Shown here piece after piece: positions 53,925 to 63,588 of a stretch of DNA of 64,000 nucleotides. Position 1 is the stretch's first letter. Every line of letters begins with the position of its first letter. The position numbers were made by a program, and so were the translations under genes. Origin of the DNA: Pseudomonas graminis (lineage in GTDB: Bacteria > Pseudomonadota > Gammaproteobacteria > Pseudomonadales > Pseudomonadaceae); contig NZ_SOCR01000002.1 in NCBI RefSeq assembly GCF_004364335.1, positions 62,001 to 126,000 on the forward strand, read 5' to 3'. Below the pieces are notes generated by a model, which was not told the DNA's origin, searched no databases, and worked only from the letters and a program-made list of their open reading frames with translations.

Positions 53925-54208
53925 GTAGGACCGGCTTCAGCCGGGAAAGCGTTGCAGGCCATACCGCAAAATGGAGGGTGTACACACTGGCCTCTTCCCG
54001 GCTAAAGCCAGTCCTACTCATCGACCGCGATCCAATAGTGGGATCGGCTTCAGCCGGGAAAGCGTCAGGCGCCACGCCACAAATGAAGGGATGCAATCCA
54101 CCGCTGGCGCATGACTGTGTAGGAGCGCGCTTGCCCGCGAAGGCGGTACTGCAGACGCTAAAGATGCAGCGGATGCACTGGCCTCTTCGCGGGCAAGCGC
54201 GCTCCTAC
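53925..54208. repeat. Cluster of two REPIN families downstream of the importer-oxidase operon
   Basis: REPIN of the GGCTTCAGCC type at 53925-54017, a lone REP at 54039-54060, and a REPIN of the GTAGGAGCGCGCTTGCCC type at 54119-54208. A degenerate GTAGGACTGACTTTTAGCC lies at 54246-54264, over the 3' end of the next gene. The 346-bp gap (53915-54260) holds nothing else. Confidence 0.87.
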
Positions 54209-54260
54209 AGGTGTCCGCGTAGTGTCAGGAGGGACCGCACGCCGTCAGTAGGACTGACTT

Positions 54261-54797
54261 TTAGCCGGCCTCTGACCCGGAGCGCCGCAGCTCACACCAC
54301 ATGTGCACCTTAGACACGTACTGATCCCCCACCGCCACCGCGTACGGCTCGATACCAAACGGGACGAAGCCCATCCGCTCGTACAAGCCCTGCGCGCCGC
54401 GATTGCCTTCGGTAACCGTCAACTGCACAAGCAATAGCTGCGGCTGGCTCCGGGCATAGGCCAATACGCTGCAGACCAGGTCATGCCCGACGCCTTTCCC
54501 CCGATGCGCGTGGGGAACGTACATGCCGAACAGCGTGGATTTGTGGCGCGCTTTCTTCCTGGTTTCAACAGAAAGGCCGGCAACCCCCAGCAACCTCCCG
54601 TCTTCAACGGCGCCGAATACCACCTCCGTCGCCTCAGGCCCGACCACGAGCCGTTTCTCCCACCAGCTGATCGGCAAGGCCTCGCGCTCGCCGACGTCGG
54701 AGGTAAACGCATCAGGATGGAGGGCATAGGCTTCAAGCATCAGGGCTCGATAAGCGGAGGCATATTCCGGGGTCAGTCGCTCAATGGTGGTGGTCAT
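54261..54797 (-). CDS. GNAT-family acetyltransferase
   Basis: A 178-residue GNAT enzyme with LFGMYVPHAHRGKGVGHDLVCSVL as the acetyl-CoA pyrophosphate-binding motif, and TVTEGNRGAQGLYERMGFVPFG as motif B. The substrate is unknown. The start at 54797 (ATG) is preferred to a GTG nine bases upstream. It is divergent from the CAP-domain gene. The C-terminus overlaps a degenerate REP. Confidence 0.85.
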   Translation of the reverse strand: MTTTIERLTPEYASAYRALMLEAYALHPDAFTSDVGEREALPISWWEKRLVVGPEATEVVFGAVEDGRLLGVAGLSVETRKKARHKSTLFGMYVPHAHRGKGVGHDLVCSVLAYARSQPQLLLVQLTVTEGNRGAQGLYERMGFVPFGIEPYAVAVGDQYVSKVHMWCELRRSGSEAG

Positions 54798-55064
54798 CGA
54801 AGTCACGCTGCAGGGTTGAGGGCTGATTATGTGTGGCAGCCCGCGTGATGACTACCGCCCGGGCGCAGAAGAAACAAACGCCTCGCCCTTGGCGCCCGTT
54901 CGGTCACCCAGCGGCGTGCAGCATGGGGCGAAACAACGGGTTTTCACGCCGGCTATTGCAAAAACCCTGCTCATCGCTGCAACCTCCACGGTTTGTGCGG
55001 CTCAGACTATTTCGCGACAGGTAAAATCGCGCACCGTGGGCGCGTCAGTTCGAGGGAGATTTCC

Positions 55065-55916
55065 ATGCGTTTCAGATCATTCATCCAGTGTCTCGCTGTT
55101 GTGCCCCTGGCGCTGCTGATGGCAGAGACGGCCGTGGCCAGCGAAGAAACGCAGCTGATCCAGTCAATCAATACCTACCGCAGCCAGGCCCAGCCTTGCG
55201 CCAACGTGGCGTCGACCGAGCTGCCGCCGCTCAACAGCGACCCACGCCTGAACCTGCCCGCCAGTGGCACGGTGGATCTGCAGCCGATGCTGGCCCGGGC
55301 GTCGTATCCGATGGTCAGCGTCCAGGCGATCACCCTCTCGGGCCCGCGCGACGCGCAAGCGGCCATGGCGGCGATTCAGGAAAGTTTTTGTCAGGTGGTG
55401 CTCAATCCGCAGTTCGTCGACATCGGCGTCAGCCACAACGACCGCGACTGGCGCATCGTGCTGGCCCGCCCACTGCTGGCGGGCGGGTTGGGTAATGCCC
55501 AGGCCGAGGGCCAGAAACTGCTGGGCCTGATCAATGAAGCGCGCAAGCAACCGCAGCAATGTGGCGCTCAGTCGTTCTCCGCGGCCGCGCCGCTGGTGTG
55601 GAACGACACCCTGATGAGCGCAGCCGAAAGCCACTCGCGCTCCATGGCCAACAACAATTATTTCGATCACAAGGGTCGCAACGGCGGGACACCGGGAGAC
55701 CGTGCAGAGCTGGCCGGGTACATCGGCCAGCAGATTGGCGAGAACATTGCCGCCGGACAGGACAATGCGCGCAAGGTGGTCGAGGGCTGGCTGGCCAGCC
55801 CCGGCCATTGCGCCAACCTCATGAACCCGCAGTTCCATGACCTTGGCGCGGCGTACGCCACCGACCCGAAAAGCGACGCCGGCATTTACTGGACGGCGCT
55901 GTTCGGGGTGCAGTAA
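55065..55916 (+). CDS. Exported CAP-domain (SCP/PR-1-like) protein
   Basis: A 283-residue protein. A signal peptide (about 1-26, VVPLALLMAETAVASEE) is followed by a Pseudomonas-type N-terminal region (about 27-145) and a bacterial YkwD-like CAP domain (about 150-280). The CAP domain has LMSAAESHSRSMANNNYFDHKGRNG and VVEGWLASPGHCANLMNP, with the putative metal/catalytic histidines. Function of bacterial CAP proteins is unknown. GGGAG lies 7 nt upstream of the start. Confidence 0.9.
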   Translation: MRFRSFIQCLAVVPLALLMAETAVASEETQLIQSINTYRSQAQPCANVASTELPPLNSDPRLNLPASGTVDLQPMLARASYPMVSVQAITLSGPRDAQAAMAAIQESFCQVVLNPQFVDIGVSHNDRDWRIVLARPLLAGGLGNAQAEGQKLLGLINEARKQPQQCGAQSFSAAAPLVWNDTLMSAAESHSRSMANNNYFDHKGRNGGTPGDRAELAGYIGQQIGENIAAGQDNARKVVEGWLASPGHCANLMNPQFHDLGAAYATDPKSDAGIYWTALFGVQ

Positions 55917-55947
55917 ACCTGCGACGAAGCGATGACAGTTGGCGCGT

Positions 55948-56052
55948 GGTCCCTACGGGTTCGCCGCCACCATCGCCTTTCTGCTCAGCGACGGCGCCGG
56001 GATGATCAACGGCGTGAACCTGACCGTGGACGGCGGCTTCAGCGCGGGCTGA
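55948..56052 (+). pseudogene. 3' remnant of a short-chain dehydrogenase/reductase gene
   Basis: A 34-codon stretch reading GPYGFAATIAFLLSDGAG then MINGVNLTVDGGFSAG and a stop at 56050. This is unmistakably the C-terminal end of a classical SDR (the 'LLSDxAGxxNGxxLxVDGG' segment). Upstream of it there is no SDR body; the CAP gene ends 31 bp before. The remnant indicates an ancestral deletion between the two genes. Confidence 0.85.
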
Positions 56053-56073
56053 TACGCAGGACTAAGCCGTCAC

Positions 56074-56793
56074 TCAGCCCCACAAGGTGCGGCCGAAGAA
56101 CGTCAGCGTGCGGTCCATGGCCAGTTGCGCCCAGACCGGGTCGTACTGCGTGCCCGGAATCCGGCCAGGGCCGACGGCTTCTTCGTTGGCAAAGGCATGG
56201 TGGGCCAGGTAGCGGTGGAACTCCAGGTCGACGCCGCCTTCGCTGAGTTTGGCTTCGAGCTGATCGACGCCGTCCGCCGGGAAGAATTCATCCTGAGTAC
56301 CCCAGTGCGCCTGCACCGGCACCTTGATCGCGGCGGGGTCAAGGAATTCCAGCGGCGGCATGCCGTAGAACACCACACCAGCGGACAGCTCGGGGATGAA
56401 GTTCAGTGCCAGCAGGGTCAACGCGCCGCCCATGCAAAAGCCGGTGACACCGACTTTCTGGCTGTGGCCCTTGAGGTACTGCACGGCGCCGCGAATGTCC
56501 TGGGTGGCGGCATCGGCAAAGTCGAGTTTGTCCATCAGGTGATGGGCTTCTTCTTCCTCAACCGTCATTTCGCCACGGTAAAGGTCAGGCACCAGCGCCA
56601 GATAACCGCACGCCGCCAGCCGATCGGCCACGCCACGGATCTGGTCGTTGAGGCCCCACCATTCCTGAATCACCACCACGGCGGGTGCGCCTTCGGTCTT
56701 GGCCGGGCTAGCCAGATAGCCGCTCAACTCTTTGCCGTCGGGGCGTTTGAAGGTGACGGTCTTGCCCGTTGCGTGGGTCGATGCTTGCGTCAT
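56074..56793 (-). CDS. Dienelactone hydrolase family protein
   Basis: A 239-residue alpha/beta hydrolase. The catalytic triad is visible as C in GVTGFCMGGAL, D in WGTQDEFFPAD, and H in YLAHHAFANEEAV. The QEWWGLNDQI motif near the N-terminus is typical. The enzyme group hydrolyses dienelactone in chlorocatechol degradation but also acts in unrelated roles; no aromatic-pathway genes are near, so the substrate is unknown. The start at 56793 has GGAGAACC upstream. Confidence 0.9.
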   Translation of the reverse strand: MTQASTHATGKTVTFKRPDGKELSGYLASPAKTEGAPAVVVIQEWWGLNDQIRGVADRLAACGYLALVPDLYRGEMTVEEEEAHHLMDKLDFADAATQDIRGAVQYLKGHSQKVGVTGFCMGGALTLLALNFIPELSAGVVFYGMPPLEFLDPAAIKVPVQAHWGTQDEFFPADGVDQLEAKLSEGGVDLEFHRYLAHHAFANEEAVGPGRIPGTQYDPVWAQLAMDRTLTFFGRTLWG

Positions 56794-56924
56794 GGGGTTC
56801 TCCGGAGAAGACATTCGGTTGGATTGACAGCCTGAGACGACTGGCCGTCAGTTCTACGACAGCAACGCGACGCTGAACAGCGCGACGCACATGAAATTAA
56901 TGACAGGTTCGGCGTGGCATCCGT

Positions 56925-57452
56925 TCAGCCGTTTTGCAGATCTCTGCCCATGGCAGCGCCGGGCATGTCTCGGCAACGCTCGTCACCGGGGGCCGAGCGA
57001 TGATCGCGCAGCTGCTTTTTCAGGGTGGCGGCCGAAGGCGCATAAAGGAAGCCGAACGACACGCTGTTGCGTCGGCCTTTGACCGCGTGGTGCATCAAGT
57101 GCGCGTGGTAGAGGCGTTTGAGGTAGCGGTTGCGCGGCCGTGGTCGCGCAGGCCAGTGGCGATGGACCATGCCGTCGTGAACCAGCACGTAGATCAGGCC
57201 GAACGCCGCAACGCCTGCGCCCACCCATTGCAGCGGGTCATGGCCGCTGTTGCCGGCGACGATCAGCGCGACTGCCACCAGGCCCAGCGCCAGCAGATAG
57301 AGGTCGTTGGTTTCGAACGCGCCGAGTTGTTCTTCGTGGTGGGACTTGTGCAGGAACCAGCCCCAGCCGTGCATGACGTACTTGTGGGCGAGAAAGCCGA
57401 CCCCTTCCATGGCGACAAGGGTGACGAGGAAAATCGTGAAGTTGAAGATCAT
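56925..57452 (-). CDS. crtZ: Beta-carotene hydroxylase-like (CrtZ) fatty acid hydroxylase superfamily protein
   Basis: A 175-residue integral-membrane di-iron hydroxylase. The histidine clusters are AHKYVMHGWGWFLHKSHH, VHDGMVHRHW and YHAHLMHHAVKG, the CrtZ set. Hydrophobic segments lie at 2-22, 50-68 and 72-92. No crtB, crtI, crtY or other carotenoid genes are seen in this window, so its role as beta-carotene hydroxylase is unverified. It is divergent from ppnN. The start at 57452 removes an 18-residue unsupported leader. Confidence 0.85.
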   Translation of the reverse strand: MIFNFTIFLVTLVAMEGVGFLAHKYVMHGWGWFLHKSHHEEQLGAFETNDLYLLALGLVAVALIVAGNSGHDPLQWVGAGVAAFGLIYVLVHDGMVHRHWPARPRPRNRYLKRLYHAHLMHHAVKGRRNSVSFGFLYAPSAATLKKQLRDHRSAPGDERCRDMPGAAMGRDLQNG

Positions 57453-57651
57453 AGCGTCGGGAAGGCCGATGGGTCTGGACGTCGACGTGCAGCATACCGG
57501 GGTCACGGGAAATTTCCAGATTCGCGCTCACAACGTTTGCTTTCCTGACCAACCGATGTAAAAAATGGCCCCATGGGTGAGCGTCTCGAACGTTCACTGT
57601 ATTCGTGCCCTGCCCCTCGCGGCGGCCGGCACCGCTTTCAAGGAATAAAGA

Positions 57652-59025
57652 ATGGCTCCAAGACACGTCATCAACGCTTCGGTCAGCCCCAAGGGCAGCC
57701 TGGAAACACTGTCGCAACGTGAAGTCCAGCAACTCAGCGCCGCAGGCTCCGGCAGCATCTACACCCTTTTCCGCCAGTGCGCCCTGGCCATCCTTAACAC
57801 CGGCGCCCATGTCGATAACGCGAAAACCATTTTAGAGGCCTATCAGGACTTCGAAGTGCGCATCCACCAGCAAGACCGTGGCGTGCGCCTCGAACTGCTG
57901 AACGCCCCGGCCGACGCCTTCGTTGACGGCGAGATGATCGCCAGCACCCGTGAGATGCTGTTCAGCGCCCTGCGCGACATCGTCTACACCGAGAGCGAGC
58001 TCGACAGCCAGCGGATCGACCTGAGCAGCTCCCAGGGCATCACCGATTACGTTTTCCACCTGCTGCGCAACGCCCGCACCCTGCGCCCCGGCGTCGAACC
58101 GAAGATGGTGGTGTGCTGGGGCGGCCACTCGATCAACACCGAAGAATACAAATACACCAAGAAAGTCGGCCATGAGCTGGGCCTGCGCAAGCTGGACATC
58201 TGCACCGGCTGCGGTCCTGGCGTGATGAAGGGCCCGATGAAGGGCGCCACCATTGCCCATGCCAAGCAGCGCATCACCGGCGGCCGTTATTTGGGCCTGA
58301 CCGAGCCGGGCATCATTGCGGCCGAAGCGCCGAACCCGATCGTCAACGAGTTGGTGATCCTGCCGGACATCGAAAAGCGCCTGGAAGCCTTCGTGCGTGT
58401 CGGCCACGGCATCATCATTTTCCCGGGTGGCGCAGGCACGGCGGAGGAATTCCTCTACCTGCTGGGCATCCTCATGCACCCGGACAACCAGGACCTGCCG
58501 TTCCCGGTCATCCTGACCGGCCCGAAAAGCACCGCGCCGTACCTGGAGCAATTGCACGCGTTCGTCGGCGCGACACTGGGCGACGCCGCGCACAAGCATT
58601 ACCAGATCATCATCGACAACCCGTCGGAAGTGGCGCGGCAGATGACCCTTGGCCTGGCTTCGGTGCGCCAGTTCCGCCGCGACCGCGCCGACGCGTTCCA
58701 CTTCAACTGGCTGCTGAAGATCGAAGAGAGCTTCCAGCGTCCGTTCGACCCGACCCACGCCAACATGGCCAGCCTGCAACTGCGCCGCGACCTGCCGCCC
58801 CACGAACTGGCGGCCAACCTGCGCCGGGCGTTTTCCGGGATTGTGGCGGGCAACGTCAAGGACAAGGGCATTCGCCTGATCGAAGAACACGGCCCGTATG
58901 AAATCCACGGTGACGCCGAGGTGATGAAGCCGCTGGACAAGCTGTTGCAGGCCTTCGTCGAACAGCACCGGATGAAGCTGCCGGGCGGCGCGGCCTATGT
59001 GCCGTGTTATCGGGTGGTTTCCTGA
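57652..59025 (+). CDS. ppnN: Nucleotide 5'-monophosphate nucleosidase PpnN (YgdH/LOG family)
   Basis: A 457-residue enzyme hydrolysing purine and pyrimidine 5'-monophosphates to base and ribose 5-phosphate, and (in Escherichia coli) activated by (p)ppGpp. It begins with the family N-terminal domain ASVSPKGSLETLSQREVQQL and carries the LOG-type motif FPGGAGTAEEFLYLLGIL, preceded by CTGCGPGVMKGPMKGA. AAGGAA lies 7 nt before the ATG. Length is as expected. Transcribed alone. Confidence 0.95.
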   Translation: MAPRHVINASVSPKGSLETLSQREVQQLSAAGSGSIYTLFRQCALAILNTGAHVDNAKTILEAYQDFEVRIHQQDRGVRLELLNAPADAFVDGEMIASTREMLFSALRDIVYTESELDSQRIDLSSSQGITDYVFHLLRNARTLRPGVEPKMVVCWGGHSINTEEYKYTKKVGHELGLRKLDICTGCGPGVMKGPMKGATIAHAKQRITGGRYLGLTEPGIIAAEAPNPIVNELVILPDIEKRLEAFVRVGHGIIIFPGGAGTAEEFLYLLGILMHPDNQDLPFPVILTGPKSTAPYLEQLHAFVGATLGDAAHKHYQIIIDNPSEVARQMTLGLASVRQFRRDRADAFHFNWLLKIEESFQRPFDPTHANMASLQLRRDLPPHELAANLRRAFSGIVAGNVKDKGIRLIEEHGPYEIHGDAEVMKPLDKLLQAFVEQHRMKLPGGAAYVPCYRVVS

Positions 59026-59092
59026 CTTACCTGATGTAGCGCTAACCGACATCCGGCGGTTTCCCACGCTGTCCGGAATAAACGCAGTTCCT

Positions 59093-59193
59093 GTGGGAGC
59101 CGGCTTGCTGCGGGCCGCGATCGGACGAAGGCGTCCGTCCAAACCCCTTTATGGCGAATGAACCCTCTCATTCGCCAGCAGGCCGGCGCCTAC
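59093..59193. repeat. Degenerate REPIN downstream of ppnN
   Basis: GTGGGAGCCGGCTTGCTGCG at the left end and CATTCGCCAGCAGGCCGGCG at the right end, about 101 bp. The left REP is longer and altered (TGCGGGCCGCG), and the right one has CAGGCCGGCGCC instead of CAAGCCGGCTCC, so it is an old or inactive copy. Confidence 0.7.
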
Positions 59194-59224
59194 GGGTGAC
59201 GTTCGCAATCCCACGGAATGCCTC

Positions 59225-59818
59225 ATGATCCACATCCGCCCCATGACCGCCGACGACTTCGAGGTCTTCTGGCCCACTTTTCAGGCCGTGGTCCAGGCGC
59301 AGGAAACCTACGCCTACGCCCCCGACCTGAGCTTCGAGCAAGCCCGGCACCTGTGGCTGGAATACCCGCTGCACACACTGATCGCCGAAGAAGACGGCGT
59401 GCTGCTCGGCAGCTATTACCTGAAGGCCAACGCTGCCGGGCCTGGCAGCCATGTCAGCAACTGCGGCTACATGGTCACCCCGGCCGCGCGGGGCCGCGGC
59501 GTCGCGCGCCTGATGTGCGAGCACTCGCAGCAACTGGCGCTGGACAGCGGCTTCTCGGCCATGCAGTTCAACTCCGTAGTGGCCACCAACGACGTCGCCG
59601 TCGCGCTCTGGCAGAAACTCGGTTTTGAGATCGTCGGCCGTCTGCCCCGCGCTTACCGCCATGCCCGGCTCGGGCTGGTGGATTGTCTGGTGATGTACAA
59701 ATGGCTGGCGGACATGCCGGCCTCGCGCAAAGCCAAAAGCCCGTTGCTGATCGGACGCAAGAACATCGAATCGGTGATCTCCCGCCCGCGGCGCAAGCCC
59801 TCTGACGGATCGGCCTGA
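59225..59818 (+). CDS. GNAT-family acetyltransferase
   Basis: A 197-residue GNAT protein beginning IHIRPMTADDFEVFWPTFQAVVQAQETYAY, with the acetyl-CoA motif CGYMVTPAARGRGVARLMCEHS and NDVAVALWQKLGFEIVGRLPRAYRH. A basic C-terminal tail of about 25 residues follows the fold. Substrate unknown. It lies between ppnN and the CBS gene on the same strand, with repeats between. Confidence 0.87.
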   Translation: MIHIRPMTADDFEVFWPTFQAVVQAQETYAYAPDLSFEQARHLWLEYPLHTLIAEEDGVLLGSYYLKANAAGPGSHVSNCGYMVTPAARGRGVARLMCEHSQQLALDSGFSAMQFNSVVATNDVAVALWQKLGFEIVGRLPRAYRHARLGLVDCLVMYKWLADMPASRKAKSPLLIGRKNIESVISRPRRKPSDGSA

Positions 59819-59968
59819 TCTTTTCAGGCAATCGGGAACTGCCCGCCGGCATGACGCTTTTGAGGCCCTGCATGGCGCTTTCAAACTTGCCGGAATGCCA
59901 TCTCTCGACGATCCTCTATGCACGGCCAGATTGGCCGTGCTCACAAGAAACGCGCCGGAGAGGCCAGC

Positions 59969-60415
59969 ATGACGACCGTAGCCGAACTACTGAAGTTGAA
60001 AGACCCGCATCACGCTGACGTTCACACCGTCGGGCCCGGGGAGATGGTCATCGAGGCGATCAAGCTGATGGCCGAGAAAAACATCGGTGCCGTGCCGGTG
60101 GTGCGCGACGGCAAGGTGGTCGGCATCGTCAGCGAGCGCGATTACGCCCGCAAGATGGAGCTCAAGGGCCGCGCCTCGGCCGGCACCCCGATCAGCGACA
60201 TCATGACCCACGACGTACAGACCGTGGGTTCGCAGCACTCGGTCGAGCACTGCATGAACATCATGACCGACCGCCGATTGCGCCATTTACCGGTGGTGGA
60301 CGAAGGCCAGCTGATCGGTCTGCTGTCCATCGGCGACCTGGTCAAGGCGGCTATTGCGGAACAGGCCAGGCTGATCGAAAAAATGCAGGAATACATTCGC
60401 GGCGAAAGCTACTGA
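59969..60415 (+). CDS. Stand-alone CBS-domain-pair protein
   Basis: A 148-residue protein with two CBS domains (about 12-72 and 78-137). The first has EAIKLMAEKNIGAVPVVRDGKVVGIVSERDYARKM; the second has HCMNIMTDRRLRHLPVVDEGQLIGLLSIGDLVKA. Such pairs bind adenosyl nucleotides (AMP/ATP). No effector domain is attached. The start at 59969 has GGAGAGG 5 nt upstream. It ends near a terminator shared with the next gene. Confidence 0.92.
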   Translation: MTTVAELLKLKDPHHADVHTVGPGEMVIEAIKLMAEKNIGAVPVVRDGKVVGIVSERDYARKMELKGRASAGTPISDIMTHDVQTVGSQHSVEHCMNIMTDRRLRHLPVVDEGQLIGLLSIGDLVKAAIAEQARLIEKMQEYIRGESY

Positions 60416-60442
60416 GCAGCCCACACACCTGCTGCGCCACAC

Positions 60443-60474
60443 AAAAAAGCCGGAGCTTCAAGGGCTCCGGCTTC
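60443..60474 (-). terminator. Terminator between CBS gene and chemoreceptor gene
   Basis: On the minus strand AAGCCGGAGCC / GCTCCGGCTT with a short loop is followed by a T-run (CTTTTTTG). It lies about 28 bp downstream of the chemoreceptor stop and can also stop the plus-strand CBS transcript weakly. Confidence 0.85.
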
Positions 60475-60501
60475 GCTTTGCGCGTGTGAATGGATTGCCG
60501 T

Positions 60502-62496
60502 TTAGCGAACCTTGAAGCGATCGATCATCGCCACCAGCCGCTCATTGGACGCCATCAGCGCGTCTACGCTGGTGTCGGTCTGCTGACCACAACCCACCAG
60601 TTCACCGACCATGTGCCGAATGGCGATCATGTTCTGGTTGATCTCCTCGGTCACCGCGCTCTGCTCTTCTGCCGCCGTTGCAATGTGCGCGCTGAGGTCA
60701 TGAATGCGCAGCACGGAACCGGCCATGCCATCCAGGCCTTCGTTGACCCGCGACGTACGGTCGGCGGTGGACTGGCAACTGATCTTGGTTTTTTCCATGG
60801 CGCCCACGGCGGTGCTCACGCCCTGCTCCAGCCGCGCGAGCATCTCGTTGATTTCCGACGTGCTCTGCTGGGTGCGACCGGCCAGCGCCCGCACCTCGTC
60901 GGCCACCACGGCAAAGCCTCGGCCCTGCTCACCCGCCCGCGCCGCTTCGATGGCCGCGTTGAGGGCCAGCAGGTTGGTTTGCTGGGCAATGCCGCCAATG
61001 ACCCCAAGCACGTCGGTGATGCGCTTGGCGTCGACCTGCATTTCCTGCACGTATTTTGTGGCGTCTTCAACTTCGGCCACCAAGGCCCGCACGCTGACAG
61101 ATGCTTCGTCGACGACGTCGCGGGACCGCTGGGCGGCATCGTTCGCCGATTGGGTAAAGCTCGCCGTCTGCGTAGCGCTCTCGGCGACGCTGTCGGCGGT
61201 GGCGCTCATCTCGTTGATCGCGGTCACGGCCTGATCGGTTTCCGAAGCGTGACGGTTGAGGATCTGGTTGATGTTGCGCGACTGATCCTGCAACTGCACC
61301 AGCCCGGCCGAGATCTGCTCGGTGCCGTTGCGCACCTCGACAATCATGGCTTGCTGGAAGGCGATGAACTTGTTGACCGAATGGCCGACAGCGTCCAGCT
61401 CATCTTCTCCCTTGATCGGAATACGGCGGGTCAGATCGGCTTCACCCGACGACAGCGCATCGATGTTGGTGCGCAGAACGGTCAGGCGGGCCAGCAGACG
61501 ATGGAAGGCAAACCCCAGCACCATCAGCAACAGAATGACCAGGGGAATCTGCAACCAGCCCAGGGTCTTCAGCACTTCGGTGCTGCTGGCGGTGAGCATG
61601 GCGGTCGGCAGCGAGGTGGCAATCATCCACGGCGTGCCCACCACCGGACGCAGGAAGAAGGTCAGGTCACCCAGTTGCGGGTCGATGTATTCCCGGGAAT
61701 ACACGCCATCGCCGGAGACTTTGCCGAGGCCGTCCTGAATGGCTTTGGCAAACATCGACTGGCCGCTGAAGCCGGAAATGTTCTTGAGGATGATTTCGCC
61801 GGGGATGCGGATCTGATTGGTGAGGATCTTGCCGTCGCGCTCGACGATCATCACCTGACCCTGAATGTCTTTTTCCTTTTCCTGGATCAGGCCGTTGAAG
61901 AAGCCCAGGGTGACGTCAATGGTCGAAACGCCGTACAGCGCGCCATCCTTGTAGATGCCCATCGCGCAATTGGTACGCGGCTGCGGGCTGGCTTCGTCCT
62001 GATAGGCCGCGGCCCAGGCGCATTTGCCTTTGGGTGCGTTCTGCCCGGCGCGGTGCCACGGCTGTTCCCAGTAATTGGGCGCAGGGTCGGAGTTCCAGAA
62101 CGTGCTCACCACCAACTGGCCACTGCCGTCACGGTGGAAAAACGAACTGTGTTTGTTGCGCCCCGGCGTGCGTTTGTCAGGCATCGGCCAGACGCCGCCG
62201 CCGAAGACTTTCTGATCGCCGTACTGATCGACCAGGCCTGGCAGCACTTTGTCGATGCCATCGCTGTCCAGCAGCGGCACCGCCTGGGTAATCGCCCGGG
62301 ACTGGGCCTCTACGCGGGCCAGGTCCGACAGGATACGCGTGCCGATCTGATCAACCTGGCTCAGCACCACCTGCTCCTGGGTCGCGCGGACCTTGGGCGT
62401 GACGAAGTGAACGATGCCCTGTTCGGTGATCACCGCGATCACCACCACCAAGGCCACAAATATGACCGTATAGCGCGCCTGCACTGTTTTAAACAT
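60502..62496 (-). CDS. Methyl-accepting chemotaxis protein with dCache-type sensor
   Basis: A 664-residue chemoreceptor. TM1 (about 10-30) and TM2 (about 310-335) flank a periplasmic dCache-like domain (about 45-300) with [34 protein letters not shown] and [28 protein letters not shown] follows (about 335-390), then the signalling tip [48 protein letters not shown]. The start at 62496 is preferred; a near ATG at 62508 is possible. The ligand cannot be told from sequence alone. It is divergent from nothing close; the lipoprotein gene precedes it on the same strand. Confidence 0.9.
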   Translation of the reverse strand: MFKTVQARYTVIFVALVVVIAVITEQGIVHFVTPKVRATQEQVVLSQVDQIGTRILSDLARVEAQSRAITQAVPLLDSDGIDKVLPGLVDQYGDQKVFGGGVWPMPDKRTPGRNKHSSFFHRDGSGQLVVSTFWNSDPAPNYWEQPWHRAGQNAPKGKCAWAAAYQDEASPQPRTNCAMGIYKDGALYGVSTIDVTLGFFNGLIQEKEKDIQGQVMIVERDGKILTNQIRIPGEIILKNISGFSGQSMFAKAIQDGLGKVSGDGVYSREYIDPQLGDLTFFLRPVVGTPWMIATSLPTAMLTASSTEVLKTLGWLQIPLVILLLMVLGFAFHRLLARLTVLRTNIDALSSGEADLTRRIPIKGEDELDAVGHSVNKFIAFQQAMIVEVRNGTEQISAGLVQLQDQSRNINQILNRHASETDQAVTAINEMSATADSVAESATQTASFTQSANDAAQRSRDVVDEASVSVRALVAEVEDATKYVQEMQVDAKRITDVLGVIGGIAQQTNLLALNAAIEAARAGEQGRGFAVVADEVRALAGRTQQSTSEINEMLARLEQGVSTAVGAMEKTKISCQSTADRTSRVNEGLDGMAGSVLRIHDLSAHIATAAEEQSAVTEEINQNMIAIRHMVGELVGCGQQTDTSVDALMASNERLVAMIDRFKVR

Positions 62497-62612
62497 CGTC
62501 GACCCCATGCCATGAATTTTGTAGTTGTTTTTGCAGACTCCTGAAGGGCTATCGACCGAAAGCCGACAAGGATGAGGGGCCAGAAAATTGTTTTTTCCGG
62601 CGCAGCAGGGCG

Positions 62613-63362
62613 TCACTGTACCGGGAGGAAATTCAGGAACAGCAGGCTCTGGGCGTAATTCAAACCGATGCGTCTATACCGCTCGTCGAGCATCTGAGTG
62701 AGCAGATCCAGGCGCGCCACGATCTTGCCGAATTCGGTGGCGAAACTGAGGTTGCTGCCCTCCTCTGAAATCTCGTTGGAGAACAACAGCAGCTCGCCAT
62801 TGGCGTTCTGCCGCTGGCTCAGCAGCCAGGTGGCCTTCTCGATATTGCGCGCAGCGTTGCTGACGAAGGTCGGGTTGATCTGGTCGGTCATGAAGAATTC
62901 CAGGCGCCCGCCGTGGGCCGTGACCAGCATGCTGCCGATGGCATAAATGAAGGCGCCGACGCGATCGCCAAGGAATTCCGGGCTCAGGGCGTAACTCAGG
63001 GCGGCGAGGTCGCGTCGAGTGCCCAGCTGCGGCAACGGCTTCTGTTGCTCGATGGCCTGTCGCACGTTGCGCTCGGCAGCCGCGGCGTCGACGAAGCCGG
63101 ACTTGCGCCACTCGCCGGGATTGCGCAGGTAGAGTTTGTTCATCAGCAGATAAAGGCTGTCGAGGTTGTCGGCCATGGCCAGTGTCGCCATGCGGTCCAC
63201 GCTGGTCTGAAAGAACTCCTGGGGGCGCGTCTCGCTGAACTGCGTGGCGACCTCCTGGCCGTCCTGGCGCGTACAACCCGCGGCGCCGAGCCCGAGCATG
63301 CACAGAACAAACAGCGGGCGCAGAAGACGGCAAACGGATAAAACGGAAAACACGGCGAGCAT
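62613..63362 (-). CDS. Putative lipoprotein of unknown function
   Basis: A 249-residue protein with a lipoprotein signal ([20 protein letters not shown], lipobox LGAAGC near residue 30), so it should be lipid-anchored. The mature part is helical, with [26 protein letters not shown] and [23 protein letters not shown]. Homologues are common next to mltA in Pseudomonas but no function is assigned. ATG at 63362 is chosen over an upstream TTG. It is divergent from mltA. Confidence 0.8.
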   Translation of the reverse strand: MLAVFSVLSVCRLLRPLFVLCMLGLGAAGCTRQDGQEVATQFSETRPQEFFQTSVDRMATLAMADNLDSLYLLMNKLYLRNPGEWRKSGFVDAAAAERNVRQAIEQQKPLPQLGTRRDLAALSYALSPEFLGDRVGAFIYAIGSMLVTAHGGRLEFFMTDQINPTFVSNAARNIEKATWLLSQRQNANGELLLFSNEISEEGSNLSFATEFGKIVARLDLLTQMLDERYRRIGLNYAQSLLFLNFLPVQ

Positions 63363-63588
63363 CAATCCCAGGCTTCAACGAACTGGACGCGGCGTGAATC
63401 GCCGCGTCCCGGCCAAGGTCAGAACGGCTGAAGGCAAAAAAGTGCAATGTCGGCGGCAAATCCGCTTTTAAAGCGATTCGGCGGCCCTGTGAGCTTTCAT
63501 GCAAATGATTCCCTCATCCATTTGACGCAGCCCTCCGCTTTCACCAAGCTAGCCGCCTTCGCATGATTCTCAGGAAACACCCCGCGTG

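Noticed and set aside
60490..62544. A 684-codon plus-strand frame opposite the second chemoreceptor
   Set aside because: It mirrors the chemoreceptor codons on the other strand; composition is histidine- and aspartate-rich as expected of antisense GC3 frames.
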